A stretch of 64,000 bases of DNA from Mesodorylaimus sp. YZB2_4. Taxonomy: Eukaryota; Nematoda; Enoplea; Dorylaimida; Dorylaimidae. The position numbers and the translations under genes were made by a program. Positions 36,658 to 47,400 of the stretch are shown piece after piece; the first letter of the stretch is position 1; each line of letters starts with the position of its first letter. The notes beneath the pieces were generated by a model that was not told where the DNA came from, made no database searches, and saw only the letters and a program-made list of their open reading frames with translations. Location: the NCBI GenBank assembly GCA_030248295.1, contig JASANH010001727.1, positions 659,453 to 723,452 of the forward strand, read 5' to 3'.

Positions 36658-37051
36658 TCACCACCACTGAGGATCATCGCGATATGGATTATATACCGGT
36701 ACGTCTTCGTGCAGCGCATTCGTGGCTGCATTCTCCGTGTCGCCGATGTCGGCTCCCTCCATCGTGGCGGCCACTTGCGAATTGTCAGTAATGCTCGGCG
36801 TGGTGGAAGGATCGCTTTGGCGGGGTGGATTTATGAACTCCAAAAATAGTGTGCACTGTGTCATCCTCCGGCGTCTTGTCTACTGATATCGTGCCCGCGG
36901 CAGCAGCATTTTCGACGGCTCCAGTGGCAATGGTGGGCGCGGGCGGCATCGACGGAGCGGGCATCGGAGTATCGATTACGGGCGTTTCGATGATGGCGGG
37001 CCCGCTTGAGGTGGAGGCAATTTGACTCGAGGTAATTGTGGATGTACCCAC
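36658..37051 (-). pseudogene. Ser/Thr/Pro-rich coding fragment, frameshifted
   Basis: Two minus frames (36785-37051 and 36658-36864) both look protein-like and join by a frameshift near 36850: Ala/Pro/Thr-rich (APSMPPAPTIATGAVENAAA), then FINPPRQSDPSTTPSITDNS and a C-terminal VPVYNPYRDDPQWW. It lies upstream of the packaging-ATPase remnant on the same strand and might be another piece of that element. The family is not recognised. Confidence 0.35.
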
Positions 37052-37301
37052 TTGAGGTCTCTATGAGACGTAAGACTTATTTCATTTTCTTTTATGTAGC
37101 TAGCATTCCTGGGTCATCTCTAAGCATACAGGCTAATCCTCCCTACTTATGACAAAACTATGCTACTGTACATGGTTGTGACTTCCCATTGCTGACGCTC
37201 TAATTGTGTCAACCCTGCCCACGCGTCATGTCATACTTTATCCATAACAAGCACTATACACCGTACTTGGGACCAAGGAACATATTTGTCAGTCATTTTT
37301 T

Positions 37302-37387
37302 ACAGAGGCGGGAGTCGAACCCCCTTATAAGTTCACATCCAGCGTGGGAGATCAGCACCTTAATCCGCTAGGTCACGCCTCCCAGCC
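37302..37387 (-). tRNA. tRNA-like sequence (pseudo-tRNA or SINE head)
   Basis: Minus strand GGAGGCG..CGCCTCT gives a 7-bp acceptor helix with one G.U. ACCT/AGGT is a perfect D stem with loop AGCGGATTA, and GGTTCGACTCC is a perfect B box. However, the anticodon stem does not pair well around CTCCCAC, and the T stem overlaps the acceptor. The order and spacing resemble the head of the local SINE family, but no SINE tail follows. Probably a tRNA pseudogene. Confidence 0.4.
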
Positions 37388-37399
37388 TACCACACCTAC

Positions 37400-38149
37400 C
37401 TAAATCTTATAGGATGAACAAGCTATAGGTTCTTACTTTGACTTTATCAATTTGACTCCGCTGCTCTTTCCATCCATTTTCTGGCAATTCTGGCCATTTT
37501 GATGGGCTGACATGTATACCGTTCGCGGGTACCTTTTTCTTATGATGTCGCAGCATATGAGTGGCCCGATGCTCGAACAACATTTTATTGCACGGCTTAT
37601 TTGTTTTGACGCTCACTTGGCTAAAATGAAGGCTCATTAGTATGGTTACATGCAGGTACAGTAGTCTGCTGGTGAAATGAATGCCATAATGTGATAGCTT
37701 TGATGAGGCACAAGGACGTACACTACTGTACCGTCCGTACTTTGTAGGGTAGGGGTGATGACTGACTTACGTGCAAGAATAACCAGTGCGCTGTTTTTTT
37801 TTCGATGGCACTTGTTGATTACTCGGAGATGGATTAGGAAGCGAAGACATCTTTCACAAAACTTCGACACAGAACGAACAAAATCTCAGAAGCAGAAACG
37901 ACAAGCTCGATTTCGAATCGACGAGTGAGGGCGACGACTAGTCACCGTCCTGGAATTTTGGCGCCCCATTGCATAAAGATCCTTCAATTTTCGTAGCTGG
38001 CTTCGCCTCTTTATGAATCTGATTCGTCCGTTCCGTTCTATGATGAAGGTCGTGCCAAGTCACACGTAAGAAGGCGGACATTGACAAGACATTGCAGCTT
38101 TCGCGCCCATTGTGTCGCCCTCGTGTAGTTCGCCCAGCTTTTCTATAAA
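37400..38149. other. No complete gene; a His/Lys-rich zinc-finger-like trace
   Basis: A minus frame at 37407-37637 contains CNKMLFEHRATHMLRHHKKK, which resembles the second half of a C2H2 finger but lacks the first cysteine. Other open frames have no motif. Confidence 0.25.
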
Positions 38150-38475
38150 TCAACGGGTCAGGTTAGAGCAAGGCTCGAAGTTTTGGCGCCTTTCAGATAC
38201 TGCGTGCAGCGCTGAGCGGGAGGCTCTGGTGGATAGTGCTAAAGACGGGTGGGTTTTTTGGCGCCATCGCCCATGGGTGACACCCATGGGGTGACATCGC
38301 CCAATGCACAAATGAAGGCTGGCAACCTTTGGCTTAGATATCATATGTGTGGCGCATATGATGGTGGTGGCGACTACTGCATGACCATGAGGTTCGACGG
38401 AATTATCGAAGATGTCTGGTGTAACTCATCCTTACCAGTGTTGTGCCAGTTTCCCAGTGAGTTCGTAAAAACGGT
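38150..38475 (+). pseudogene. C-type lectin domain fragment
   Basis: A plus frame at about 38165-38294 reads GSKFWRLSDTACSAEREALV, like the GSxCY..A...C...GA.LV start of a C-type lectin domain. A second frame (38249-38485) reads GGGDYCMTMRFDGIIEDVWC..PVLCQFP, like the C-terminal GG.DC..M....W.D..C....P.VC half. The usual glycan-binding EPN/QPD and WND motifs are absent or altered. An acceptor-like CTTAG near 38336 suggests at least two exons, otherwise frameshifted. A following frame (38543-38818) has a Cys/Phe-rich patch (VRDMAACNAFCQLFSF) that might be a PAN-like remnant. Confidence 0.5.
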
Positions 38476-39178
38476 TTCAATGTGAGCTATTACGACTGGA
38501 AGGTTTTTCTTTAACACAAGATGAGTTTATAAAAACCAATGTGTGCCTGACAGAGACTCCAATCGAGACAACAAGTGCGACGCAACCGCTGGATTGCGCC
38601 AAAATATTCTGGCGAAGAGTTTGGTGTCGAAGTTTCAATTTGTCAGAGATATGGCAGCTTGTAATGCATTTTGTCAGCTGTTCTCGTTCTTAATTTTAGA
38701 CGCTTCCCCTCTTGTCCCAATTCAGTTCAAGCGCCAACTGATGCAAGCTGATCGCACTTCAACTATACGTGCCATAGAGCTGTTCCCTGTAGGGACCCAT
38801 GATATAAAACATGCGTAGTGTTTCAAGGCTTGTTGCGCTTTAGTGTTTAGAATGCATAAAATGGAATAACATTTTTGATCACTGTTTTCAATAATCTTTC
38901 AAGAAGCAGGATACATCAGATGTTTGCGTCTGATTAAAAGCCTTGAAAGTTCAAAACTAAAGTCATACCCAAAACTAAATATATTAAGCCAACGCTGCTT
39001 AATTTACCGTCAAATTTAAACTTCGAGCACTATGCCTTGGCTCTTTTTTAAAATGTGTGTGGGGTTGGTCACAAGGAAATCATAAGCTCCAATGACAAAA
39101 TAGTTTGGTTGCAGCGGCAACAGTGGCGTAGCACAAAAAAGAACGTGCTTCACATGTGGAGACATGATAGAGATTTTG

Positions 39179-39213
39179 TGTCTATCTATCATGCTTCACA
39201 TGATAGATAGACA
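39179..39213. repeat. 15-bp perfect palindrome with 5-nt loop
   Basis: TGTCTATCTATCATG, loop CTTCA, CATGATAGATAGACA. No poly-U follows. A weaker 10-bp one is at 40218-40245 (TGATAGACTG, 8-nt loop, CAGTCTATCA). Confidence 0.9.
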
Positions 39214-39308
39214 CTGAATAATGGTTGGTCTTACTAACATAACCCATCAGTGCAATATCCTGTCTATTTTCAGAAAGAGCGGAACGAGAGCGTTTACGGG
39301 TGGTGAGC

Positions 39309-40035
39309 TCAAAACTTCCACACCAGGTTCTTCTTATTAAATTCATTCGTCAGACGCCTAATAAGCGAGAAAATAATGCAATTGGAATCTATGAATTCAA
39401 GATCATAAATAGTCAATATCAAAATATAGGCATCTTTATCATCAACACGATTTGAATCAAGATGTAAAGCTTCTAAAAACTTGGCAATTTTTTGGCACAT
39501 GGTTTTTGAGCTCATTTTCTATAGTGATTGGATTTTTGTATGGGGCAAGCAAAATTAGCCATCAATATCGAACGGGGTATTTTTCCCGCGTTTTTGTTAA
39601 ACTATCATCAAAAATTTGTTTGCAAATATCTCCAAAACTCATTAGCGCATAAATCGAGTCTTAATCTATACTGTAAATATGTAAAAATGGATATGATGAT
39701 AAATCTGACTGCGCTTTACTAAAATACTAGTAGATTACCTGTTGTTAGTGGTTTCCCCAGATAGAATCCATCCGGCCATTTCGAATCTGGTATTGGTTCG
39801 TTGATGCATATTGCCTTTTTTGTCAGATGTTTAGGGTAATTCTAAAATTAGCAAAAAATCTTCGAAATGCGGATAAAAAAAGGGTGGTTGTTTCTCTAGT
39901 TTTACCTTGTTTATCGTATAATATCTCTTCGTCACTGCTCGAGGACAAGTCAGCAGGATTGTGGAGTTGTGGCGAGCTATCCATAGCCGATGCGCCATCT
40001 TTGGTGTAGGAATCGAAGGGGCTTTCAGTACGCAT
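39309..40035 (-). CDS. Unidentified multi-exon gene candidate
   Basis: Three protein-like pieces on the minus strand. First, from an ATG at 40035: acidic and Ser-rich (ESPFDSYTKDGAS, DLSSSSDEEILYDKQ) to a donor at about 39905. Second, an exon at 39739-39841 bounded by TTTTAG and GTAATC, reading AICINEPIPDSKWPDGFYLG. Third, a piece to a stop at 39309 starting after TTTTTAG (39473), reading FLEALHLDSNRVDDKDAYIL. Phases between the first and second pieces do not match, so an exon may be missing or the first donor is wrong. Splice sites resemble those of the confirmed genes nearby. No family recognised. Confidence 0.35.
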
Positions 40036-40245
40036 TGTGTTTTTTGGTATTACATCCGTCTGTTTCGAAAACTGTCCTGGTTTGAATCGCTGTAAATTTT
40101 CAAATATTCTTCGCTTTTGCGTTCTCTAAAAAATGTGGTCTGACAGGTTGTGATAAGGACACACAACAAGTTGACACGAATAACTTGTGGTCTAGCCACC
40201 CACATAGTAATTGATATTGATAGACTGTATTATCGCAGTCTATCA

Positions 40246-41210
40246 TAAAAATCGTTTCTTACAAGAAAAGCCTCGTTTCGTCGAGGTGTATGGGGGCGTC
40301 GCTGACAATTTTGACAAAAAATTCTAATACGATGTCGACATTAATAATTTGTAATCGAGCCGGAAGACAAGGTAATTATTCCCATGATGGATGAAATATA
40401 TTCGATGGTACCAATTGTCAGCGTCCTATCTTGATCTAGGTTAGTGGGAGGCGATGCGGGAGAATGTTCAATGGATTGCAACTCCCTCGTATTTATATAA
40501 AATGTACAACATTTACAATATTTACATGAAAATTCTAAAAATATTCAAATGTATAGGCCTATAAAAAAAAATTATCCATGCGGCAACCTGCTATTCACTC
40601 GGTTCGGGGCTAGGTTTCACTTGATCGAAAAAGGCTAGCCATATTCGGAGCGAGGACCAGCCTTATTGGGGACATTGAATTTGGCCAAATAGTAGACATT
40701 CTACAGAGAGTGATAAACACACACACACACATCCCCGCTTTCCTGGAATACAATGTCGAGAGTGGAGCCGTTTGTGCGCGGTTTCATACGTACTGTACTG
40801 TAAGAACCCTCCACCTACCCAGCCATTCACCCAGCCGTTCAGCCACACAAGAGCGGCCGTCAGTCACACTCGAGTCTATTGCACTAGTTCTCCCTGCTCC
40901 TGGCGTCTGCTACACTAGTTCTGTCCGCACCAGGGGTTTGTCTGTTTATCGGAAAAAGCTCCGCAGAAGGCAGAATCCGGATGGCTGTTTTGACTACCGC
41001 GTTCAAACATTATTTTGTAGCATCGCAGAAAAAACCACATTTTATTGCATCTGCATAAACATAAACAACCGCACGCTTTTATTCGACGAATGAATGAGAT
41101 TCAAAAAAACACGCATTACAGCGCACGCGAGGCTCACTGGTCGGTCCACTGGCTGACTGTGGCTGGCTAACCACTGGCTGGCTGGCTGCTGTGGCCGACC
41201 AGGAAAAGGC
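40246..41210. other. No gene recognised; short microsatellites
   Basis: A (CA)n patch at 40716-40731 and CTGG/GGCT repeats at 41135-41192. The open frame at 40710-41093 shows no motif. Confidence 0.5.
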
Positions 41211-41215
41211 GTGCA

Positions 41216-41716
41216 TTGAGGTGGTGTTTAGATGAAATTCGTGGTGGCTCTGAATTGTGTGATGACACTATCTGCTTTGTCCTTGATATTGTGAAAAATG
41301 CGTCGCCTATGCTGGACGGCTTGATCGAGCCTTCAGTTTTGGCCGTTGCGAATCAGGTTCGTCATTATCGCAGATGGGACTTTTCAAAGCCTGTGGTGTA
41401 AATTCACCATCTGCCAGGACGCTGGGTTCTTAGCTGCATTGACGACCGATCTGTGGTTCGTGTCTACGATTCGCTGGGGTCAGTATCTGGCGTGCAACTT
41501 CGATTCGACCGATGTTACGAGCTTCGTCGCCAGTTATCAGAAATGCATTATGAGCTGAAAGACGCCGATGGGGAAATAAAAGTTCACTGTTATTTGATGC
41601 CGAACCAACAAGGCCCAAACGACTGCGGCGTCCACGCGCTGGCTTACTTGTCGATGATCTCTATGAAAACGAAACCTGAATACGTTGTTCTCGATCAGGC
41701 CAAAAACTTCCCATAA
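41216..41716 (+). pseudogene. Ulp1-like cysteine protease (C48) remnant, probably inactive
   Basis: One plus frame with a single in-frame TAA at 41399-41401. Upstream part: SELCDDTICFVLDIVKN, the W/L-x-DD-x-I entry motif of Ulp1-type SUMO/NEDD8 peptidases. Downstream: GRWVLSCIDDRSVVRVYDSL and MPNQQGPNDCGVHALAYL. The Asp (VYDSL), the oxyanion Gln and the nucleophile Cys (NDCG) are in place, but the catalytic His, normally in HW, is Arg here (GRW). With the stop codon this suggests a dead copy. Such domains occur in host genes and in DNA transposons; neither context is clear here. Confidence 0.6.
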
Positions 41717-41824
41717 GACATGTACGACAAAGACCTACGCGGTTTTTGAAGACTGGAATTCAACTGTTCGTTGACTTGAGAATTTATGAAGGAAACAATT
41801 GGGTCACATACATACTGATTCATA

Positions 41825-42223
41825 TCATACCCTGAGCCGTTCAATGACCTGTTGGAAGGCTGAACCAGAGAACTCGTTATTGATGCGTAAAATTAAAGTT
41901 TCCATTTCTTCTCTTGTGAGTCCCTTTTCTTTGCCGCGATCTCCCAACGCGAACCGCAAGCAGCTTCCGCAGCTTCCTGCAAACAATGATGCGCGACTGT
42001 AATCATGTGCAGGTAATGTACAATATACCTTGTCTTCTCCTTTGCGACGAAAACTCGTTCGTGGTGGGCAACACCACGGAGTAACGGAAGCTTTGTCGTT
42101 GACTGTGACCCAGATTTTGGCAGTAAATCGTTGCGGCATGAAAGCGCAGGGGTGCAAGGGGCGATGCGCCACCTTGAGCTGACCACGTTGGATCTGCCCA
42201 ATCCTGTGTGCACCGATTTGCAC
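41825..42223 (-). CDS. Hypothetical coding segment
   Basis: A 132-codon minus frame, Cys-containing in the middle (VTPWCCPPR, AGSCGSCLRF) and helical at the end (GLTREEMETLILRINNEFSG, FQQVIERLRV). A GTATAT..TTTGCAG stretch in the middle could be a 54-nt intron, but its removal does not keep the frame. No family recognised. Confidence 0.3.
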   Translation of the reverse strand: MQIGAHRIGQIQRGQLKVAHRPLHPCAFMPQRFTAKIWVTVNDKASVTPWCCPPRTSFRRKGEDKVYCTLPAHDYSRASLFAGSCGSCLRFALGDRGKEKGLTREEMETLILRINNEFSGSAFQQVIERLRV

Positions 42224-44420
42224 GTTATAATTAAGAACTGGATGCTACAGAACCATGTAATAGTGAAAACAAGCAATGCTAGGCAAATATACGGACAATT
42301 GCGCAATTTAATAATTTCACGTTTAGGTAATTGATGCGTTATTGATTTTGTGCGCATGTTCTATTTCTTTGTGCTCCGTGATCTGTCCAAACTTGCAACT
42401 TTGAAAAAATGAGTAGATTTACACTTGCTTTCATAAACTAACTAGGTAAAGTGCCGCATTTTGACGGCCTAGAAAAACGGGCAGACGAAGACCCTGCGAT
42501 TAGTCCTCCAGCATCCTCGTAACGGGCTGATAGTGTAGGTGAAAGCCGCGCATAACTTACGTTTACCTCCCAGTGCACTGGTTCAAGCAACTGGTCTGCC
42601 TTTCCTGCCCATTCTAGATAATTAGGTCCAGGACCATCAGAACCTCCTTCACGGCCGGCGGACAGGTGTGGCCGCTCTCCAAATTGCGGTTCCAGATGGC
42701 CCTTGTGGCTGGGGTAATAAACTCTGCACGAGGTGTTGTGGGCAACGTGCTTTTCGTTACTGTTGCTAATGCCGTCCACTGGCTTGCACTAGTACTCCGT
42801 AGGATAGGCCGAGGATTTCAACAGTTTCGATAGCTGGACAAGGTTTACTGTACACAGTTTACTATGCCGAATAGCGGACACCTCCACGACGGGTTGATCG
42901 TACACGAATACACGAGCAGGAATATAGGGAGCCGAAGACTAGTAGCCAGACATGGCCGTACTAGACGGAATCACTGACGTGAGCTGAGGACTCAGATACC
43001 TCACCATGTCAGATTGGCTTACGACCTAGGACCGGCACGAGGAGATACTGGCTTGATTGGTTAGATCTGACCAGGTGCCAGAAGGACAGTACACACGGAA
43101 GTGTCACGGGCTGAAAACACACATGCCGTGCGGACAGGTGGAGAAGGAACCACTTGCACGGAGAGGTACGAGTTACAAGCGAAGTGCACTGAATGATGAG
43201 CGTAGATATCTTATGTATACCCATGCATTCTACTTCCACATCCACCTCCTCCATAATCGGCAGGTAAGAAAAAGACGGACACTGCTAGAAGGACCCGAAG
43301 ACCAGTGGTCAGAGATCAGCTAGTGAACAAGACCACAATAAAGATACACGCATACAGAGCATCCCATATATCCATACAAGCATGCAGTACACTGCCTGAA
43401 TATGTCATCTGGGTATTCGTAATGATATATCAGGTCGTCGTGCCATGGTGACGATAAGACTCTGCGAACCACACCACCTAGTCAAAGATAAACCCATTTA
43501 GGACTATTTGCCTAGCACCTCTTTGCATGGAGTGATAACCCAAATAACCTGTTTCGCACGTAAATATGTGTTTTGACTGTTGTGTGGATTCATCGTCAGT
43601 CCGTATTCCCCTTCCCCTGATGCTACATACACACCCTAGTAAGGGCAGCCCTTTCTTACCTTCGCTGACGGCATAATTCACAGTCGTTGACCGTACTGAT
43701 TTACACTGTATACCATAAAAAAACTTTCTTTGGTAAAAAACTTTTGGTTAGTATTTACTATCTTTGGGATAGAAAAACGGCAAGCCCGACATGTCAGCTC
43801 TGACCCATGGCTACCTAATAGATAGAAAGCAGGCTGATGCGTGTAGAAGAAAGGCTTTCGATTGACATGTTACCTAAGAGGCAGTGTGTGTACTTCCCGC
43901 CAGCCGTTCTCTTGCAGCCCGGCGGGCGGGGTGAAGAATTCTCGAGCTGTATCTAGCTTATCTAAAGAAATTATCACACATTTGGATTAAGCTGAAAACA
44001 CTACGCAATAAGTCCTCTTAATTTTTTCAAAAAACATTTTTAAATGTTCCCGCCACTCTGATCTTCAGGTACTAAGTGGGTTAAGTCTGCTGCAAGCGGG
44101 AAACAATGCTATCATACGCGGGTTTTCACTTTTTGAATCAGATCTAGATTTGCACTACAGTGATTCTCTGTAGTTTTTGAAATTTGGTTTTTATTCTTTG
44201 TTTCATTGATAAGTTTTCATTCTCACGCCGACTTTATTTACTATGCACTAAGCATATGTCTTTAGCGGGCAAATGCGCACATACACTTCAATCACGGAAC
44301 ATGTGTGTCGAACATTGATAAAATTTATAGTATTACGTTGAACTATGCTGCACTCCAATATCAATAATCATGATAAATCCAAACACCAGTTTCTAAATCT
44401 ATTCATTATCGACGACAAGG
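42224..44420. other. No gene recognised
   Basis: Only short motif-free open frames on both strands. The AT-rich stretch from about 43990 leads into the 3' end of the DEG/ENaC gene. Confidence 0.5.
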
Positions 44421-47400
44421 TCAAAATAGCATCTTATTCTTGCTACTCAGCTTGGCATGCGCAAATTCGAAAAGGTGTGCGATGTCGAATAAGCTCAGAA
44501 CTGACATTCCTAGGAATAGGCCTGTGATTGATGATATGTCCCACAGGAGATCAAAAATCTGAAGCAGAAAAGTGGAATTTTTAAAACACTATATATACGT
44601 TTTTACTGTTCATATGCAGCTTACAGAATATATCGGCGCCTCGCTATATTCTATGGTTATCAAGTCTCCAAAATACACGTCGATCACCGACAGATCGTTC
44701 CTCCTGAAAATTTCGAATTCGAAAATTCAGGAAATGGACTTACAGTTAATCTACTTGATTGAAGTATTTGAGGTGCCCATGAAACACATCTTCTTGCTGA
44801 CATCCTGAAAAGTTAAAAAACTTATAATAAAGTCATAATTTTCCGAGAATGATTATGCGACGCACATAAGTGTCTGACCATTTGGTATTGCTGATGGTTG
44901 TTTCGTAGATGACAGCTCTAGAATGTGCACGAGTGATTTTGGCGCTGAAATATATTCACATATTACTAGGTGGGAAAATCTTACTTGCATTCATGAGGGC
45001 ATTGGCATTCAGCTTTTGCAACAGCGAAATACGCATTCACACACTCTCCTAAATGGTTACTCTATTTAAAACGGTCACTCCAGTTTACAGAAACCTAAAG
45101 GCTTACTTTTTCTCACGTCGCAATATCCTACTGTACTATTCGGAGGGAGTGGAATCCGTGGATCACCGCATTTACATCGTTTGATAACGCTTGCTTGGTA
45201 ACAGCTTCTGAGGCATCCCTGAAATACAAGTCTCTGGACCTGCTTATGCACAGGTTGATGGAAATTGAAACCCACTTCTGTAGAGTAAGACGTTGTATTG
45301 TAGTTGTAATTCGGAACTTCCGACGGCAGGGTTGCGCATGGCCGGAAGGAGGAGGGCAGGGCATCGCTGTGAATCTTTAAAAAATTAAATCAGTTTGCAA
45401 AGAGGCTTCGCAGTGTGAGATTCGCCGTAGCTAAGCAGAGATGAAGGTTTGTGTTTGCGGGGCCGTCATGATGGAAATGCGAGAAATTTATTTATACTTG
45501 AGGTGTGGTGGGTTTTCAAAAGAGATGCAGTTGACCAAGTGTGAAGGGAAGAAGAGAATTGTGACTCCCACAATCATGCAAACACACTGAGTCTGAGGTG
45601 GCCTTTTTACTCTCATACGTAGCTTTTGCGGTCGCTAGTTCAAGCTGCCTTATGAAAGATTCTTGCTCTTTGTCTGATAAAGACCATAAATACTTATGAC
45701 ACTTACCTTTTTGATTGAAACAAATGTTTTGTATCCGCTTGGCACATTAAACCCAAGAACGTCTGGGAATATAGGCTGATTTTGATCATGTATTAAGACT
45801 CGAACGCCAGCAGATTGCACAAGAGCCATGTATTCATCAACATTTACAACATAGCCAACCGACAAGCCTAGGTAAATGGGGCGTAATAAACAATTTACTG
45901 GCGTAGGTATTATTACCTCTGCCTTCACCAGCTTGTGTAGCCACTGGTTTCTCACCATTAGCATTGAAGGTGTAGCAGTTTCCAAAGTTAGGGTCGACAT
46001 GTAGTTTAAAATCTCTGATAAGAGAAGCGAAATTAGCATTTGTTAGTCTGCCCTAAAGCTGTACCTTTACTTATACTCAACGCTACACAAAATAGTTCCC
46101 TCCAGTGAAATCAATAATGGTACTATAAATAACTTACCCATGTGAGCAAGACATGCCATTATATCTACACATCGTTACGGTCTCTGCAATGTTGTAGCCA
46201 GCGTTCACAGCCGCCTCCAAAGGAAGAGAAGAGACAGTGTAGGCAAGCATGTCTTGTGCAGTTGCGACCAAAGCGCCTGTGTCTGATTTTATCTGCAGAG
46301 CAATGATCTTTGTGTAAGCTAGGTGACAATTATCAATACTAAGCGAGCGAGGTAATAAGTTTAAAAAGTAGCTTACACTTGGATCATCAAGGGTTTCAGT
46401 GATTGTCCTCGCTATGGCTGCTGCTTTTGCTAGCTCATCCTCCGGCAAGACCTGTGCTGGATTCGTACTATTAAATTTGTCCGTCTCAAGAAATGCTGGC
46501 TTTGTCTTCAACGTTTGTAAGACCGTAACTGTTGAAATATCGATTGTCGCTACGGTCGCAGAAGCGAATTGTCTCCCATCTAGCTTTCCGAGCGAACTGG
46601 TTGAATATATTATCGTCTTATCAGTGGGTCCAGAAGAAGCTGTCGGTACAAGTCTGTCTTTGGAGAGTGTACTCATTGGTGCGTTCGGTGGTATATGAAT
46701 TGGAGTTGGAATTGTATTGTCTTCATTCTGTATGATAATATAGGCTGGAGGAGGCGAGGACTCAGTCGACAAAGGATCGCTAGGAGCCGATTTTAAAAGA
46801 CCAGTATTCGGTTGACCATAAAAACCTGACCCCTTCTGTGTATTGTTTTGGTCAGGTGCAATAATAGGGGCACGCGAGGCAACGGAGTCAGTCGACAAAG
46901 AGTAGCTATGAGCCAATGTAAAAAGATCAATATTCGGTGGAGCAATGGAACCTGACGCTGCCTCTGTAACATTCAACAAGTTTGATAGTGATGAGGAGAT
47001 GAATAATGGAAACGTGTTATTGAGTGGTGTAGGTGCAACAGGATTCATTGGCAAAAATGGTCCATCAGTTGAAAGTATAGAAGAAGTGCTTGTATGGTTT
47101 GCAGATTGAATATCAGTAAAGGGATCCGTTTGAGATATTAACTCTGTGAAATGAGTGTGGGACTGTATTTTGTTGGAGGAGCTTGAAACCTGGGCTGCTT
47201 TAATGCTCGTAAGAGATAGTGATTCCGACGACGGCATACTTGGTGAGCTGCTTGATGTGCGACTTGAGGTTGGAGCTAGATATGATGTTTCTGAATCAGA
47301 CAAGGGCTGGTCCGAAATTGAAAACCCCATGTCTAACGAGGGACTAAGTTCAGCTTCTGACTCAATCGATGAGAGTGAAGTTGAGGCAGAGATGTCTGAA

